From: Symbioplanes lichenis
GTDB taxonomy: Bacteria; Actinomycetota; Actinomycetes; Mycobacteriales; Micromonosporaceae
Direction: 5' to 3'
Length of the DNA stretch: 64,000 nucleotides
Assembly: GCF_030709675.1 (NCBI RefSeq)
Contig: NZ_JAUZQD010000007.1
Span: 186,001 to 250,000 of the forward strand
The stretch's first letter is position 1, and every line of letters starts with the position of its first letter. A program made the translations under genes and the position numbers. The notes beneath the pieces were generated by a model. The model did not search any database. It worked only from the letters and a program-made list of their open reading frames with translations, and was not told the DNA's origin. Shown here piece by piece: positions 1 to 9,056 of the stretch.

Positions 1-30
1 CCTTTCCGCCTTGGATCGCGTCGGTGGTTC

Positions 31-549
31 GTGACAAGTGATGGTAGGCACCAAGAGTTCCTTGCCTACGTACGCGGGCGGGCGGCATCGCTGAGACGGT
101 CGGCGTACCTGTTGTGCGGGGACACGCACCAGGCCGACGACCTGGTGCAGGAGACCCTGACCACCGTCTACTCGCGGTGGCGGCAGGTCTCGCAGGCGGA
201 CAACGTCGACGCGTACGTGCAGCGGATCCTCGTCCGCACGTTCATCAACGAGCGGCGGCGGGGCTGGTGGAAGGTCCGGCTGTTCGGCGCGGCCCCGATC
301 GACCCGCCCGCGCCCGGCGCCGGCGTCGAGGACCGGGAGGTCCTGCGCGCGGCGCTGTCCCGGCTCGCCCCGGGTCAGCAGGCCGTGCTGGTGCTGCGCT
401 ACCTGTGCGATTTGAGCGTCGCGGACGTCGCGCAGCAGCTCGGCTGCACCGAGGGCACGGTCAAGTCCCAGACCAGTCACGGCCTGACCGCGCTACGCAA
501 GATCCTTGGCACCTCCACGCCGCACCTCACTTTGAAGGGAGCCCGATGA
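31..549 (+). CDS. SigE-family ECF RNA polymerase sigma factor
   Basis: The 172-aa product is a minimal ECF sigma factor. Region 2 lies at about residues 20-90 (RSAYLLCGD, ADDLVQETL) and region 4 at about 105-160, with an HTH around SVADVAQQLGCTEGTVKSQ. It directs core RNA polymerase to a small set of promoters. The length and the SYLLCGD-like start fit the actinobacterial SigE family. The GTG at 31 is the only sensible start. The stop overlaps the next ATG (ATGA), so translation is probably coupled to the membrane protein that follows, a likely regulator. The signal it answers to is unknown. Confidence 0.9.
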   Translation: MTSDGRHQEFLAYVRGRAASLRRSAYLLCGDTHQADDLVQETLTTVYSRWRQVSQADNVDAYVQRILVRTFINERRRGWWKVRLFGAAPIDPPAPGAGVEDREVLRAALSRLAPGQQAVLVLRYLCDLSVADVAQQLGCTEGTVKSQTSHGLTALRKILGTSTPHLTLKGAR

Positions 550-1661
550 ACGCCATGGACGACAGCGAGGCCAGGCAGCTCCTCGGCCCGCTGGCGGGCG
601 AGCCCGGCGGCGCGCAGCGGCTGGACGTCGACGAGATCGTCCGCGTGGGCACCCGGCGCCGGCACGTCCGCGTCATCGGCAACAGTGTGCTGGCCGCGGT
701 CGCGGCGGTGGCCCTGGCCAGCGGCGCCACGGTCGCGATCCGGAACGCCTCCCTGCCCCAGCCTGGTGACGTCTGGCCGAGCGCTTCGGCGCCCGCGGGT
801 TTTGCCCTCCCCGACGCTCCGGCCGGCCCGAACTGCACGAGGTCGCGGCTGCCCGGACCGAGCGGTGCTGTCTCCGCCGTCGACCACACCGGCCGCTATG
901 TGCTGGAGGGGAAGACCGGCAAGGCCGTCGTGTGGCGGGACGGCGAGAAGGTCGTGGAGGTGGCGGTGCCGGCCGACATCAACGCCCAGTACGCGATCAA
1001 CGGCAGGGGCGAGTTCGTGGCGACGCTGAACAACGGCGTGTACGCGTACCTGGACGGGAAGTTGACCCGGCTCTGGACCGGCTCCGCCGCGGCGATCACG
1101 GACGACGGTGACATCGTGGGGCTCCAGGACGGCGCCGGGCCGGTTCTCTGGACCGACGGCGCCAAGACGACGCCGGGCCTGCCCGCGGACAGCGTCCCGG
1201 CGGCCCTCGACGACGACGGCACCATCGCCGGCATGACCGGGGCCTCCGACGAGCTGACGGTCTGGCTGCCCGGCGGCGACATCCGGGTGCTGCCGGTGCT
1301 GCCGGGCCCGGACGCGAGGTTCGTGGCGGGCCTCCGCAACGGCTGGGTCGTGGGCGTCGACGGGCGCGACGGGTTCCGCTACAACGTCACGACCGAGGAG
1401 TACGAGACCCTGCCCGCCCCGTTCTCCCGGCCGATCGCGGTGGCGGCCGACGGCGCCGTGCTCGCCGACCACTCGGAGACGTCCTCGTACTTCGTCCTGT
1501 CCGGCGGCACCGCCCGGGCGCTGGTGGTCGACACCGCGACCAGCGACTTCGCCCCGCTGAGCATCAGCGACGACGGCACGACCGTGATCGGCAACGAGTA
1601 CGTCCGCGGCACCGACCGCCCGGTCGCCGAGACCCGGCCGGTCGCCTGGACGTGCGACTAG
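546..1661 (+). CDS. Membrane-anchored propeller-like protein, putative anti-sigma partner
   Basis: 371 aa. A cytoplasmic N-terminus of about 40 residues is followed by one transmembrane segment (about 42-62, rich in Ala/Val) and a large extracytoplasmic part. That part has repeated 'D-x-G-x-I/V-x-G' strands (for example AITDDGDIVG, ALDDDGTIAG, SISDDGTTVIG), which resemble HAF/propeller blades. The ATGA overlap with the sigma gene and the single-span topology suggest it senses an external signal and controls the sigma factor. No zinc anti-sigma (HxxxCxxC) motif is visible, so the anti-sigma role is inference. It ends 3 bp from the stop of the convergent lactate-oxidation operon. Confidence 0.6.
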   Translation: MNAMDDSEARQLLGPLAGEPGGAQRLDVDEIVRVGTRRRHVRVIGNSVLAAVAAVALASGATVAIRNASLPQPGDVWPSASAPAGFALPDAPAGPNCTRSRLPGPSGAVSAVDHTGRYVLEGKTGKAVVWRDGEKVVEVAVPADINAQYAINGRGEFVATLNNGVYAYLDGKLTRLWTGSAAAITDDGDIVGLQDGAGPVLWTDGAKTTPGLPADSVPAALDDDGTIAGMTGASDELTVWLPGGDIRVLPVLPGPDARFVAGLRNGWVVGVDGRDGFRYNVTTEEYETLPAPFSRPIAVAADGAVLADHSETSSYFVLSGGTARALVVDTATSDFAPLSISDDGTTVIGNEYVRGTDRPVAETRPVAWTCD

Positions 1662-1664
1662 GCA

Positions 1665-2234
1665 CTAGTCCAGCAGGACGACGTGCAGATTCCGGGGGCC
1701 GTGGACGCCCTCGACCCGGTTGAGCTCGATGTCGCTGGTCGCCGACGGCCCGCTGATCCACGTCAGCGGGCGCGTAGCGTCGAGCCGGGTCAGGGCGTCC
1801 GGCACCGATGCGACGACCTGATCCGTCCGCACGACGCAGATGTGCAGGTCGGGCAGCAGCGACAGCCGCCGGTGGCCCTGGTCGGGTGAGCCGTCCAGCA
1901 CGATCGTGCCGGTCTCCGCGACGGCCACGGTGGCGGCGGTCAGGACGGCGTCGGCGGTGAACTCGTCCTCGGCCAGGGTGACGCCGGGCGGGAGCCACGA
2001 GCGGTCGATGCCCGGCGGGACGACGAGTCGTCCGGGCTGCAGACGGGCGGCGACAGCCGCGACATCCTGCTCGCGATGCACGACGGCCTTGTAGTCCACC
2101 AGCCGGTCGACGAGCATCTCCACATCGGGCTCCAGGCTGCCGGCCGACCGGTAGTCCCTCGGCACCGGCTCGGCGCTTGCTTGCTGGCCGAGGGCCGCAC
2201 GGACCCGGCTCAGGATCAGATCTTTGCTGCTCAT
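1665..2234 (-). CDS. lutC: LutC-like LUD-domain lactate utilization protein
   Basis: 189 aa, one LUD domain, with the family signature AVAETGTIVLDGS at about residue 100. LutABC/LldEFG complexes oxidise L-lactate to pyruvate, and LutC is the small cytoplasmic subunit. The chosen ATG overlaps the stop of the lutB-like gene by 4 nt; a longer upstream reading frame only shadows that gene. It is the last gene of the leftward rhamnose operon, where it would help oxidise the lactate made by the RhaW dehydrogenase domain. The assignment rests on domain, order and context. Confidence 0.88.
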   Translation of the reverse strand: MSSKDLILSRVRAALGQQASAEPVPRDYRSAGSLEPDVEMLVDRLVDYKAVVHREQDVAAVAARLQPGRLVVPPGIDRSWLPPGVTLAEDEFTADAVLTAATVAVAETGTIVLDGSPDQGHRRLSLLPDLHICVVRTDQVVASVPDALTRLDATRPLTWISGPSATSDIELNRVEGVHGPRNLHVVLLD

Positions 2235-3646
2235 CGCTTGGCCCACCAGTCGCGGAAGGTCTCGGGCGGCGGCTCCGGCAGGTCCCGCGACGCCGTCCAG
2301 CCGTTCAAGGGCGGGGGCAGCTTCTTCGCGTGTTTCGACAGCTTCGCGGCATGCTGCGCGCGGGTGTAGAGCGCCGGGTGGTCCATCGTGTACGCGGCGG
2401 CCGCCATCGCCGCCTTCTCGGCGCGCGGATGCGGGACCTCGTTGCGCAGGTGCACGAGGATGGACGGGATGTCGATCTTCACGGGGCAGGCGTCGAAGCA
2501 CGCCCCGCACAGCGACGACGCGTACGGGAGGGAGGCATTGTCCTCGACCCCGGTGAGCTGCGGCGACAGCACCGCCCCGATCGGCCCCGGATAGACGGAC
2601 CCGTACGCGTGGCCGCCCGTCCGCTCGTACACCGGGCAGACGTTGAGACACGCCGAGCAGCGGATGCAGTGCAGCGCCTGCCGTCCCACCTCGTCGGCCA
2701 GCACCGCGGTCCGGCCGTTGTCGAGCAGCACGAGGTGGAACTCCTGCGGCCCGTCGCCGGGCGTGACCCCGGTCCACATAGAGGTGTACGGGTTCATCCG
2801 CTCGCCGGTCGACGCCCGCGGCAGCAGCTGCAGGAAGACTTCGAGGTCCTGCCAGGTCGGCACGAGCTTCTCGATGCCCATCACGGTGATGAGGGTTTCC
2901 GGCAGGGTGAGACACATCCGGCCGTTGCCCTCGGATTCGAGTACGGCCAGCGTGCCGGTCTCCGCCACGGCGAAGTTCGCGCCCGAGACGGCCACCTTGG
3001 TGCTCAGGAACGTCTCGCGCAGGTAGCGCCGGGCCGCCGCGGCCAGCGTGGCCGGGTCGTCGGTGAGCGCCGGGTCGACGCCGGGCATCTCGCGCAGGAA
3101 GATCTCCCGGATCTCGGCGCGGTTGCGGTGGATCGCGGGCACCAGGATGTGGCTCGGCTTGTCGTGGCCCAGCTGCACGATCAGCTCGGCGAGGTCGGTC
3201 TCGACGGCCGCGATGCCCGCCTCCTCCAGAGCCTCGTTGAGCCCGATCTCCTGGGTCGCCATCGACTTGACCTTGATGACCCGCTCCTGGCCGGTCGCCC
3301 GGACCAGGCCGGTGACGATCCGGTTCGCCTCGGCGGCGTCGGCGGCCCAGTGCACCACCCCGCCCGCCGCGGTGACCTTCTCCTCCAGCTGCTCGAGCAG
3401 CTCGGGCAGCCGGGCCATCGTGGCGGCCTTGAGCGCCGAGCCGGCTGCGCGCAGCTCCTGCCAGTCGGGCAGCTCGCTGATGACGGCGCCCGACTTGCGG
3501 CGGATCGTGCCCGTGGCGTGCCCGAGATTGCGGCGCAGCTGACTGTTCGCGAGGGCCTTGCGCGCGGCCTTCGGGAACGGCTCGTCCCCGCGCAGGTTCC
3601 CCACCCCGGGCGGCGAGGTGGCCGGCATGCCGAGGAAGGTGCTCAT
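2231..3646 (-). CDS. lutB: LutB-like iron-sulfur lactate oxidation subunit
   Basis: 471 aa. An N-terminal LUD domain (FAVAETGTLAVLESEGNG at about residue 235) is followed by a ferredoxin-like part with two [4Fe-4S] motifs, CIRCSACLNVCP and CGACFDACPVKI, and a C-terminal helical tail. This is the usual LutB/LldF layout and length. It would pass electrons from lactate within the LutABC complex. The ATG start overlaps the upstream lutA-like stop (ATGA), and its own stop overlaps lutC the same way, so the three are tightly coupled. Confidence 0.9.
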   Translation of the reverse strand: MSTFLGMPATSPPGVGNLRGDEPFPKAARKALANSQLRRNLGHATGTIRRKSGAVISELPDWQELRAAGSALKAATMARLPELLEQLEEKVTAAGGVVHWAADAAEANRIVTGLVRATGQERVIKVKSMATQEIGLNEALEEAGIAAVETDLAELIVQLGHDKPSHILVPAIHRNRAEIREIFLREMPGVDPALTDDPATLAAAARRYLRETFLSTKVAVSGANFAVAETGTLAVLESEGNGRMCLTLPETLITVMGIEKLVPTWQDLEVFLQLLPRASTGERMNPYTSMWTGVTPGDGPQEFHLVLLDNGRTAVLADEVGRQALHCIRCSACLNVCPVYERTGGHAYGSVYPGPIGAVLSPQLTGVEDNASLPYASSLCGACFDACPVKIDIPSILVHLRNEVPHPRAEKAAMAAAAYTMDHPALYTRAQHAAKLSKHAKKLPPPLNGWTASRDLPEPPPETFRDWWAKR

Positions 3647-4377
3647 GATTCCTCCGTCGCGGCCAGGATCTCGGCCAGGTGCACCGTGCGTACCCCCGCG
3701 TCGAGCCGGTTCAGCCCGCCGCCGATGTGCATGAGACAGGACGCGTCGCCGGCCGTGCAGACCTCGGCTCCCGTGTCCTTGATGTGCTGCATCTTGTCGG
3801 CCAGCATCGCGGTCGACGTGTCCGCGTTCTTGAGCGCGAAGGTGCCCCCGAACCCGCAGCATTGCTCCGCCGCGGGCAGATCGACCAGGTCGATGCCCCG
3901 GACGTTGCGCAGCAGCCGCAGCGGCTTGTCGCCGACCCGGATCATCCGCAGCGAGTGACAGGTCGGGTGATAGGTGACCCGGTGCGGGTAGTACGCCCCG
4001 ACGTCCTCGATCTTGAGCACGTCGACGAGCAGCTCGGAGAGCTCGTAGGTTCTCTCGCCGACCGCTTGCGCCGCTCGCTCGAGGCCGTGGTCCCCCGCAC
4101 CCCGGGCGACCATGGCGTGCTGGTGCCGGATCGAGCCGACGCACGACCCCGAGGGCGCCACGATCACGTCGTGGTCCTCGAAGGTGCGTACGTGCCGCCG
4201 GACCAGCGGGAGCGCCGCCTTCTGATAGCCGGTGTTGACGTGCATCTGACCGCAACAGGTCTGCTCCGGCGGGAAGACCACCTCGTGGCCCAGCCGCTCG
4301 AGCAACTGGACCGTGGCCTTGGCGGCCGCCGGAAAGAGCGTGTCGGCCAGACAGGTGACGAACAGGGCGATCCGCAC
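3643..4377 (-). CDS. lutA: LutA-like cysteine-rich lactate oxidation subunit
   Basis: 244 aa with two CCG (cysteine-rich) domains, seen as TCCGQMHVNTGY at about residue 40 and EQCCGFGGTFA near residue 165. This family forms the LutA/LldE subunit of the lactate oxidation complex and binds iron-sulfur or haem-linked clusters. The GTG start follows a clear GGGAGG ribosome binding site with 5 nt spacing, and lies 1 nt past the rhaB stop. Its place directly after the rhamnose genes implies use on lactate derived from L-lactaldehyde. Confidence 0.88.
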   Translation of the reverse strand: MRIALFVTCLADTLFPAAAKATVQLLERLGHEVVFPPEQTCCGQMHVNTGYQKAALPLVRRHVRTFEDHDVIVAPSGSCVGSIRHQHAMVARGAGDHGLERAAQAVGERTYELSELLVDVLKIEDVGAYYPHRVTYHPTCHSLRMIRVGDKPLRLLRNVRGIDLVDLPAAEQCCGFGGTFALKNADTSTAMLADKMQHIKDTGAEVCTAGDASCLMHIGGGLNRLDAGVRTVHLAEILAATEES

Positions 4378-4378
4378 G

Positions 4379-5737
4379 TCAACCTCCCTGGGGCTCGTAC
4401 CGCTTGATGGGCTGAGTCTGGCTGATGAGCCCGCGCAGCGCCCGCAGGTCGCCACTGATCACACCCGCCGCCCGCGCCTGCACCAGCACATTGCCGATCG
4501 CCGTGGCCTCGACCGGGCCGGCCAGCACGGGCAGCCCGCACGCATCCGCGGTCAGCTGGCACAGCAGCTCGTTGCGCGCGCCGCCGCCGACGATGTGCAC
4601 CGCGTCGACGTGCGTGCCGGACAGCTCCTGCGCCTGCTCGACCGCCCTTTTGTGCGCCAGGGCGAGACTGTCCACGATGCACCGGACAAGCCCGGCTCGC
4701 GAAAGTTGCCGCCCGATTCGTCCCGTGAGCCGCCCCTCCATCCCCCCGGGGGGAAGATAGACCGGATCGTCGAGGTCGACCACCGGGCCTGTGGACAACC
4801 GCGCCGCCTCGGCGAGCAGCGCGCCGATGTCGGGGTTGCCCCACTCGCGCAGACACTCCTGCAGCGGCCACAGCCCCATCACGTTGCGCAGATAGCGGAC
4901 CTTGCCGTCGACGCCGCCCTCGTTGGTGAAGTTGGCGATCCGGGACGCCTCGGTGAGCACGGGCGCGTCCAGCTCGACGCCGACCAGCGACCACGTGCCG
5001 CACGAGATGTAGGCGAACCGATCACTGGCAGCCGGCACGCCCACGACGGCGGAGGCGGTGTCGTGCGAGCCGACCGCGATGACGTCCGGGGTTCCCACGC
5101 CGATGCTGGGCAGGACCGGGCCGATGCGGTCGCCGGGCGCGCGCAGCGGCGGGAGCAGCGCCGGATTTATGCCGACTCGGTGCGCCAGATCGGTGGCCCA
5201 CTCGCCCGTGCGCACGTCGAGCAGCTGCGTTGTGGACGCGTTGGTGAACTCGGCGCCGGCCACCCCGGTCAGCCAATAGGCGAGCAGGTCGGGGATCAGG
5301 AGGAGCTGGCGGGCCGCCGCGAGCTGAGGTGTGCCCGCGGCGGCCACGAGCTGATAGATCGTGTTGAAAGGCAGCTTCTGCAGGCCGGTCCGGGCGTACA
5401 AGTCCGGCACGACGGAGGAAACTTTGGCGGCCACACCGTCGGTGCGGGCGTCGCGGTAGTGGATCGGGTTGCCGAGCAGGGCGCCGCTCTCGTCCAGCAA
5501 CCCGTAGTCCACGGCCCACGAGTCGATGCCGATCGCGTCGACCGGTCCCGCCCGGCGCAGCCCCTCGAGGACCCCGCGATAGAGGGCGAGGATGTCCCAG
5601 TGCAGGGTGCCGCCGACGCGTACCGGCTCGTTGGCGAAGCGGTGCGCCTCGGTCAGCGTCAGCTCGCCGGGCCCCGCGCGGCCGACCATGACGCGCCCGC
5701 TGGACGCGCCGAGGTCGACCGCGGCGAAAGCAGTCAC
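4379..5737 (-). CDS. rhaB: Rhamnulokinase (FGGY family)
   Basis: 452 aa. The N-terminus AAVDLGASSGRVM is the FGGY phosphate-binding loop, DSWAVDYGLLD is typical of rhamnulokinases, and IVGGGARNELLCQ marks the C-terminal ATPase domain. It phosphorylates L-rhamnulose to L-rhamnulose-1-phosphate. The GTG start overlaps the rhaEW stop (GTGA). It sits between the aldolase/dehydrogenase and the lactate oxidase genes, so the leftward operon follows the order of the pathway. Confidence 0.93.
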   Translation of the reverse strand: MTAFAAVDLGASSGRVMVGRAGPGELTLTEAHRFANEPVRVGGTLHWDILALYRGVLEGLRRAGPVDAIGIDSWAVDYGLLDESGALLGNPIHYRDARTDGVAAKVSSVVPDLYARTGLQKLPFNTIYQLVAAAGTPQLAAARQLLLIPDLLAYWLTGVAGAEFTNASTTQLLDVRTGEWATDLAHRVGINPALLPPLRAPGDRIGPVLPSIGVGTPDVIAVGSHDTASAVVGVPAASDRFAYISCGTWSLVGVELDAPVLTEASRIANFTNEGGVDGKVRYLRNVMGLWPLQECLREWGNPDIGALLAEAARLSTGPVVDLDDPVYLPPGGMEGRLTGRIGRQLSRAGLVRCIVDSLALAHKRAVEQAQELSGTHVDAVHIVGGGARNELLCQLTADACGLPVLAGPVEATAIGNVLVQARAAGVISGDLRALRGLISQTQPIKRYEPQGG

Positions 5738-7764
5738 CGGAGGAACGCGGCCGCGACGCCCGCGTCCACGGGGATGTGCAGGCCGGTGGTGTGGGACAGC
5801 TCGCCGCCGGTGAGGACGAAGACCGCGTTCGCCACGTGCTCCGGCAGGACCTCACGCTTGAGGAGCGTGCGCTGCGCGTAGTACTCGCCCAGCTTCTCCT
5901 CCGGGACCCCGTAGACGGCGGCCCGCTTCGCGCCCCAGCCGCCCGCGAAGATGCCTGAGCCCCGCACGACGCCGTCGGGGTTGATGCCATTGACGCGTAC
6001 GCCGTGGGCGCCGAGCTCCGCCGCCAGCAGGCGCACCTGGTGGGCCTGGTCGGCCTTCGCGGCGCTGTAGGCGACGTTGTTGGGGCCGGCGAACAAGGAG
6101 TTCTTGCTGGAGATGTAGACGATGTCGCCGCCCAGGCCCTGCTTGACGAGGACGGCCGCGGCTGCCTTCGACACGAGGAAGGAGCCCTTGGCCATGACGT
6201 CGTGCTGCAGGTCCCAGTCGGCCTCGGTGGTCTCCAGCAGCGGCTTGGAGAGGGACAGGCCGGCGTTGTTGACGATCAGGTCCACGCCGCCGAAGGCGAG
6301 CACGGCGTCCTTGACCGCGGCCACGACGGCGGCCTCGCTGGTGACGTCGGCGCGGACGGCGACGGCGACGTCCGGGCCGCCGATCTCCTGGGCGACGGCG
6401 GTCGCGGAGTCGAGGTCCCGGTCGGCGACCACCACGCAGGCGCCCTCGGCGGCGAGCCGGAGCGCGATGGCCTTGCCGATGCCCGAGCCGCCGCCGGTGA
6501 CCAGAGCGATGCGGGTGGCGAGGGGCTTCGGCTTCGGCATGCGCTGCAGCTTCGCCTCCTCCAGGGCCCAGTACTCGATGCGGAACTTCTCCGCCTCGTC
6601 GATGGGGGAGTAGGTCGAGACGGCCTCGGCGCCGTGCATGACGTTGATGGCGTTGACGTAGAACTCGCCGGCGACCCGGGCGGTCTGCTTGTTGGCGCCG
6701 AAGCTGAACATGCCCACGCCGGGGACCAGCACGATGGCCGGGTCGGCGCCGCGGATGGCCGGGCTGTCGGGGGTCGCGTTCCGCTCGTAGTAGCCGCGGT
6801 AGTCGTCGCGGTAGGCGGCGTGCAGCTCCTTCAGCCGGGCCTCGACCTCCTCCAGCGGCGCGTCGGGCGCGGTGTCGACGACGAGCGGCTTCACCTTCGT
6901 CCGCAGGAAGTGGTCGGGACACGACGTACCCAGCGCCGCGAGCTCGGGCATCCGGGCCCGGCCGACGAAGTCGAGCACCGTGTCGGTGTCGGTGTAGTGG
7001 CCGACCTGGGGCCGGTCGGTCGACGCCAGCCCGCGGAGGACCGGGAAGAGCGCCGCGGCCCGCTCCCGGCGCTCGGCGGCGGCCAGGGGCTCGTGGACCA
7101 GCGGGCCGAAGGGCTCGGGACGGCCGTGCTCCTTCAGGTACGCCGCCGCGGTGTTGATGATCTCCAGCGAGCGCGCCTCGCACTCCTCGCTGGTCGCGCC
7201 CCAGGCGGTGATGCCGTGTCCCCCCAGGATCACGCCGATGGCCTGCGGGTTGGCGCGCTGCACGGCGGCGATGTCGAGGCCGAGCTGGAAGCCGGGCCGG
7301 CGCCACGGCACCCACAGCACCTTGTCGCCGAAGATCTCCTTGGTCAGCGCGGGGCCGTCGGCGGCGGTCGCGAGGGCGATGCCGGCGTCGGGGTGCAGGT
7401 GATCGACGTGCGGCGCCTCGACCAGCCCGTGCATGGCGGTGTCGATGCTCGGTGCGGCGCCGCCCCGGCCGTGCAGGCAGTAGTCGAACGCGGCGACCAT
7501 CTCGTCCTCGCGCTCGACGCCCGGGTAGACGCCGGTCAGCGCACGCAGCCGGTCGAGCCGGAGCACCGCGAGCCCGGCCTCCTTGAGAGTGCCCAGGTCG
7601 CCGCCCGAGCCCTTGACCCAGACCAGCTCGGTGGGCGCGCCGGTGACGGGGTCGGTCTCCGTGCCCTTGGCCGACGTGTTGCCGCCGGCGTAGTTCGTGG
7701 TGCGGGGGTCGGCGCCGAGGCGGTTGCTGCGGCCGAGGAGATCGCTGACTACGGGGTTCGCCAT
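5734..7764 (-). CDS. rhaEW: Bifunctional rhamnulose-1-phosphate aldolase / lactaldehyde dehydrogenase
   Basis: 676 aa, two fused enzymes. The N-terminal class II aldolase half (about 1-400) has NYAGGNTSAKG and HLHPDAGIALA, the latter with metal-binding histidines. The C-terminal short-chain dehydrogenase half (about 410-676) has TGGGSGIGKA for NAD binding, NNAG, and the catalytic YSAAK. RhaEW proteins split rhamnulose-1-phosphate into DHAP and L-lactaldehyde and oxidise the aldehyde to L-lactate. Two start codons lie 6 nt apart; the inner ATG is preferred because the AGGG upstream is better spaced. First gene of the leftward operon, 22 bp from a LacI-type operator. Confidence 0.93.
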   Translation of the reverse strand: MANPVVSDLLGRSNRLGADPRTTNYAGGNTSAKGTETDPVTGAPTELVWVKGSGGDLGTLKEAGLAVLRLDRLRALTGVYPGVEREDEMVAAFDYCLHGRGGAAPSIDTAMHGLVEAPHVDHLHPDAGIALATAADGPALTKEIFGDKVLWVPWRRPGFQLGLDIAAVQRANPQAIGVILGGHGITAWGATSEECEARSLEIINTAAAYLKEHGRPEPFGPLVHEPLAAAERRERAAALFPVLRGLASTDRPQVGHYTDTDTVLDFVGRARMPELAALGTSCPDHFLRTKVKPLVVDTAPDAPLEEVEARLKELHAAYRDDYRGYYERNATPDSPAIRGADPAIVLVPGVGMFSFGANKQTARVAGEFYVNAINVMHGAEAVSTYSPIDEAEKFRIEYWALEEAKLQRMPKPKPLATRIALVTGGGSGIGKAIALRLAAEGACVVVADRDLDSATAVAQEIGGPDVAVAVRADVTSEAAVVAAVKDAVLAFGGVDLIVNNAGLSLSKPLLETTEADWDLQHDVMAKGSFLVSKAAAAVLVKQGLGGDIVYISSKNSLFAGPNNVAYSAAKADQAHQVRLLAAELGAHGVRVNGINPDGVVRGSGIFAGGWGAKRAAVYGVPEEKLGEYYAQRTLLKREVLPEHVANAVFVLTGGELSHTTGLHIPVDAGVAAAFLR

Positions 7765-7786
7765 GACCATCCCTAAAGAGGAGCCG

Positions 7787-7798
7787 TGAAACGTTTCA
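7787..7798. promoter_or_regulatory. LacI-type operator upstream of rhaEW
   Basis: Perfect palindrome TGAAACGTTTCA. The same motif occurs at 8902 and 9023, so each promoter of the rhamnose locus has a copy. It lies just downstream of the predicted rhaEW promoter, where a bound repressor would block transcription. Confidence 0.88.
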
Positions 7799-7810
7799 TA
7801 GATTGCAGGC

Positions 7811-7840
7811 AGGTTACGGCGGTCGTCATGCCCCGGTCAA
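7811..7840 (-). promoter_or_regulatory. Predicted rhaEW promoter
   Basis: On the minus strand, TTGACC (7840-7835) and TAACCT (7816-7811) are separated by 18 nt. The spacing matches the rightward rhaT promoter, and the operator lies about 12 nt past the -10 box in both. It sits between the regulator stop and rhaEW. Confidence 0.6.
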
Positions 7841-7861
7841 TAGCCCGACGGAGAAAGCGCC

Positions 7862-8881
7862 TCAGTGGCTGCGGGTGGAGGCGCGCGCCACCAGCTCGGG
7901 CGTGAAGGTCAGCTGCCGGTGCCGGTGGGTCGCCGCGGCGGCCTCCTCCAGCACCAGCTGCGCGGCGGCCTTGCCCAGCTCCTGCCGCGGCTGGCGCACC
8001 GAGGTCAGCGGCACGGCGGCCGCCGCGGCGAACTCGATGTCGTCGAAGCCCACGATCGCCAGGTCGTCCGGGATCCGCAGGCCGGCCCCGATCGCCTGCT
8101 GCAGCAGCCCGAGCGCGAGCAGGTCGTTGGCGCAGAACGCCGCCGTCGGCCGCCGCCGGGCCGGGATGCCCGCCAGGCGCTCACCCGCCGAGCGGCCCTC
8201 GGCCACGGTCATCGCGGCGGTGGGCATGAACGTCAGGTCCTCCGGCGGCAGGCCCTGCTCGGCCCAGAACTGCCGGGCGCCCTCGAGCCGCTCGCGCATC
8301 TGGCCCAGCGACTCCGGCCCGCCGATCACGGCGACCCGCTCGTGCCCCTGCTCGACCAGGTGCTCCACGGCGATCCGGCCGCCGAGGACGTCGTCCACCG
8401 CGACCGAGCAGAACTCGCCCGGCGCGACCCGGTCGACCAGCACGATCGGGATGCCGCGCCGGGCCACGTCGGCCAGGTGCGCCGACTCCGGGTCGACCGG
8501 GGTGATGAGCACGCCCTGGACCCGTTGCTGCATGAGCCGGTCGAGGTGCAGCGCCTCGCGGTCGGCGCGGGCGTTGCTGTTGCAGATGAACAGGGCCAGG
8601 TCGGCGTCCTCGGCCGCGAGCTCGATGCCCTGCGCGACGTCGTGGAAGAACGGGTTGCTGCCGTCGAGCATCACGTAGGCGAGCGTGCGGCTGGTGCCGG
8701 CGCGCAGCTGCCGGGCGGACTCGTTGCGGACGAAGCCCAGCTCGGCCATCGCCCGCTCGACCCGGTCGCGGGTGGCCGGGCTGACGACCTCGGGCCGGTT
8801 CATCACGTTGGAGACCGTCCCCAGGGAGACCCCGGCCGCGGCGGCGACGTCCTTGACCGACGGGCTTCTGCCGATGGCCAC
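7862..8881 (-). CDS. LacI-family regulator of the rhamnose locus
   Basis: 339 aa. The N-terminal LacI HTH (SVKDVAAAAGVSLGTVSNVMNRP) is followed by a periplasmic-binding-like effector domain to the C-terminus. The GTG start is chosen because GGGAGG lies 5 nt upstream; an ATG 39 nt further out would place operator 8902 inside the coding region. It most likely represses both rhamnose operons and itself, with rhamnose or a pathway intermediate as inducer (inference from three shared operators). It is not the AraC-type RhaS/RhaR of enterobacteria. Confidence 0.9.
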   Translation of the reverse strand: MAIGRSPSVKDVAAAAGVSLGTVSNVMNRPEVVSPATRDRVERAMAELGFVRNESARQLRAGTSRTLAYVMLDGSNPFFHDVAQGIELAAEDADLALFICNSNARADREALHLDRLMQQRVQGVLITPVDPESAHLADVARRGIPIVLVDRVAPGEFCSVAVDDVLGGRIAVEHLVEQGHERVAVIGGPESLGQMRERLEGARQFWAEQGLPPEDLTFMPTAAMTVAEGRSAGERLAGIPARRRPTAAFCANDLLALGLLQQAIGAGLRIPDDLAIVGFDDIEFAAAAAVPLTSVRQPRQELGKAAAQLVLEEAAAATHRHRQLTFTPELVARASTRSH

Positions 8882-8901
8882 GCGGCCTCCCTCGCGGTTT
8901 T

Positions 8902-8913
8902 TGAAACGTTGAA
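8902..8913. promoter_or_regulatory. LacI-type operator, autoregulatory site
   Basis: TGAAACGTTGAA matches the left half of TGAAACGTTTCA exactly and the right half less well. It lies just past a TACCAT -10-like box (minus strand, 8924-8919) in the regulator's own leader. A weaker site here would fit autoregulation. Confidence 0.65.
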
Positions 8914-8978
8914 GCGACATGGTACGGCACCGGATGCTCCAGCCCGGACCATGTTTCCACAAGGTTTCCATCTAATGC

Positions 8979-9008
8979 TTGACATGTGTGATCGGGGCCA
9001 CCTACCTT
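8979..9008 (+). promoter_or_regulatory. Predicted promoter of the rhamnose importer operon
   Basis: TTGACA (8979-8984) and TACCTT (9003-9008) with 18 nt spacing, directed toward rhaT. The operator at 9023-9034 falls in the initially transcribed region. Confidence 0.65.
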
Positions 9009-9022
9009 CGTCACACGGCGCC

Positions 9023-9034
9023 TGAAACATTTCA
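9023..9034. promoter_or_regulatory. LacI-type operator upstream of rhaT
   Basis: TGAAACATTTCA differs from the rhaEW operator at one central base and keeps the palindrome. It lies between the predicted promoter and the rhaT ribosome binding site. Confidence 0.85.
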
Positions 9035-9056
9035 AACACTCGATCCGGAGGTGGCC